5,382 bases of DNA. It comes from Clostridiales bacterium. GTDB lineage: Bacteria > Bacillota > Clostridia > Oscillospirales > Acutalibacteraceae. Where the stretch lies: NCBI GenBank assembly GCA_019416395.1, contig DXXH01000021.1, positions 1-5,382 of the forward strand, given 5' to 3'. The translations under genes and the position numbers were made by a program. The notes under the pieces were generated by a model, which saw nothing but the letters and a program-made list of their open reading frames with translations, was not told the origin of the DNA and searched no databases. Below are positions 5,197-5,382 of this stretch, piece by piece; position 1 is the stretch's first letter, and each line of letters starts with the position of its first letter.

Positions 5197-5382
5197 CGGG
5201 GAAAGCTACCCTTTCCTGAGAGCCACTGCCCAGAAGAAAGGCGGCAAGGTCACCCTGCACTTTGAGGGACAAGCGGAAAATCTGAACGTCCTGCTGCGGG
5301 ACACGGGGAAAACCACCCCTTCCTGAGATTTACCGTCCAGAAGTCAGGCGGCAAAATCTCCCCGGATTGGTTGCTCGAAAAA
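5197..5382 (+). repeat. about 107-bp tandem repeat downstream of the alpha-xylosidase gene
   Basis: A unit starting CGGGGAAA at 5197 recurs at 5304, a period of 107. Shared landmarks are TCCTGAG (5214 and 5321), CCAGAAG and GGCGGCAA. Over the first 61 bases the two units agree at about 47 positions; the second is then cut by the window end. Unit one includes the GH31-tail copy, while unit two keeps only its beginning recognisably. Unit one also has the hairpin GGAAAG-CTACC-CTTTCC (5200-5216). As 107 is not a multiple of three, the repeat is not a coding repeat. Further units may follow beyond the window. Confidence 0.65.
5222..5299 (+). pseudogene. decayed copy of the alpha-xylosidase C-terminal coding segment
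   Basis: These 78 bases match 4981-5058 inside the alpha-xylosidase gene at 70 of 78 positions. Translated, the copy reads ATAQKKGGKVTLHFEGQAEN followed by LNVLLR; the gene has E for the second K and K for the N. The eight differences fall in seven codons, five of them synonymous. The copy sits in a different frame from the intact gene, has no start codon and hits TGA at 5324-5326, so it cannot be a gene on its own. It is a gene fragment, from a local duplication or from another GH31 paralogue. Confidence 0.8.

Noticed and set aside
5197..5382. Tandem repeats as a CRISPR array
   Set aside because: Only two diverged units of 107 bases with no short identical repeats or regular unique spacers; part of the unit is clearly gene-derived.

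Overview
The window looks like chromosome of a GC-rich, low-complexity-poor member of the Clostridia, probably an Oscillospiraceae-type gut Firmicute (inference). The grounds are the S10 start VAVKEKIRIRIKGYDHQLVDQ, AAGGAGG-type ribosome binding sites, GC-rich third codon positions and AT-rich spacers with long A/T tracts. No genus can be fixed from the sequence alone.

Layout. (1) Bases 1-161, minus strand: the 5' end of rpsJ (ribosomal protein S10), usually the first gene of the large S10 ribosomal protein operon, running out of the window. (2) Bases 162-540, minus: a strong promoter (TTGCAA-17-TATTAT with extended -10 and phased A-tracts upstream) followed by a leader of about 310 nt. The leader is full of hairpins, and two of them look like intrinsic terminators. 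(3) Bases 592-820, minus: a non-coding tail closed by a good intrinsic terminator, separating the S10 operon from the upstream operon. (4) Bases 821-2643, minus: a two-gene operon, an AraC-family regulator followed with an ATGA overlap by a membrane-anchored glycerophosphodiester phosphodiesterase-family protein. (5) Bases 2644-2850: a divergent control region with a good promoter for the regulator gene, a repeated 9-mer and hairpins. (6) Bases 2851-5166, plus: a complete GH31 alpha-xylosidase of the YicI/XylS type. (7) Bases 5167-5382: non-coding DNA with an about 107-bp tandem repeat. Its first unit carries a decayed copy of the last part of the alpha-xylosidase gene.

How the parts may work together (inference): the AraC-type protein is placed to control the divergent alpha-xylosidase gene and its own operon. 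The enzyme would trim alpha-1,6-linked xylose from xyloglucan oligosaccharides or isoprimeverose in the cytoplasm. The phosphodiesterase is translationally coupled to the regulator, but its link to xyloside use is unclear. No transporter or other glycosidase lies in the window. The most unusual points are the heavily structured S10 leader and the GH31-tail repeats.
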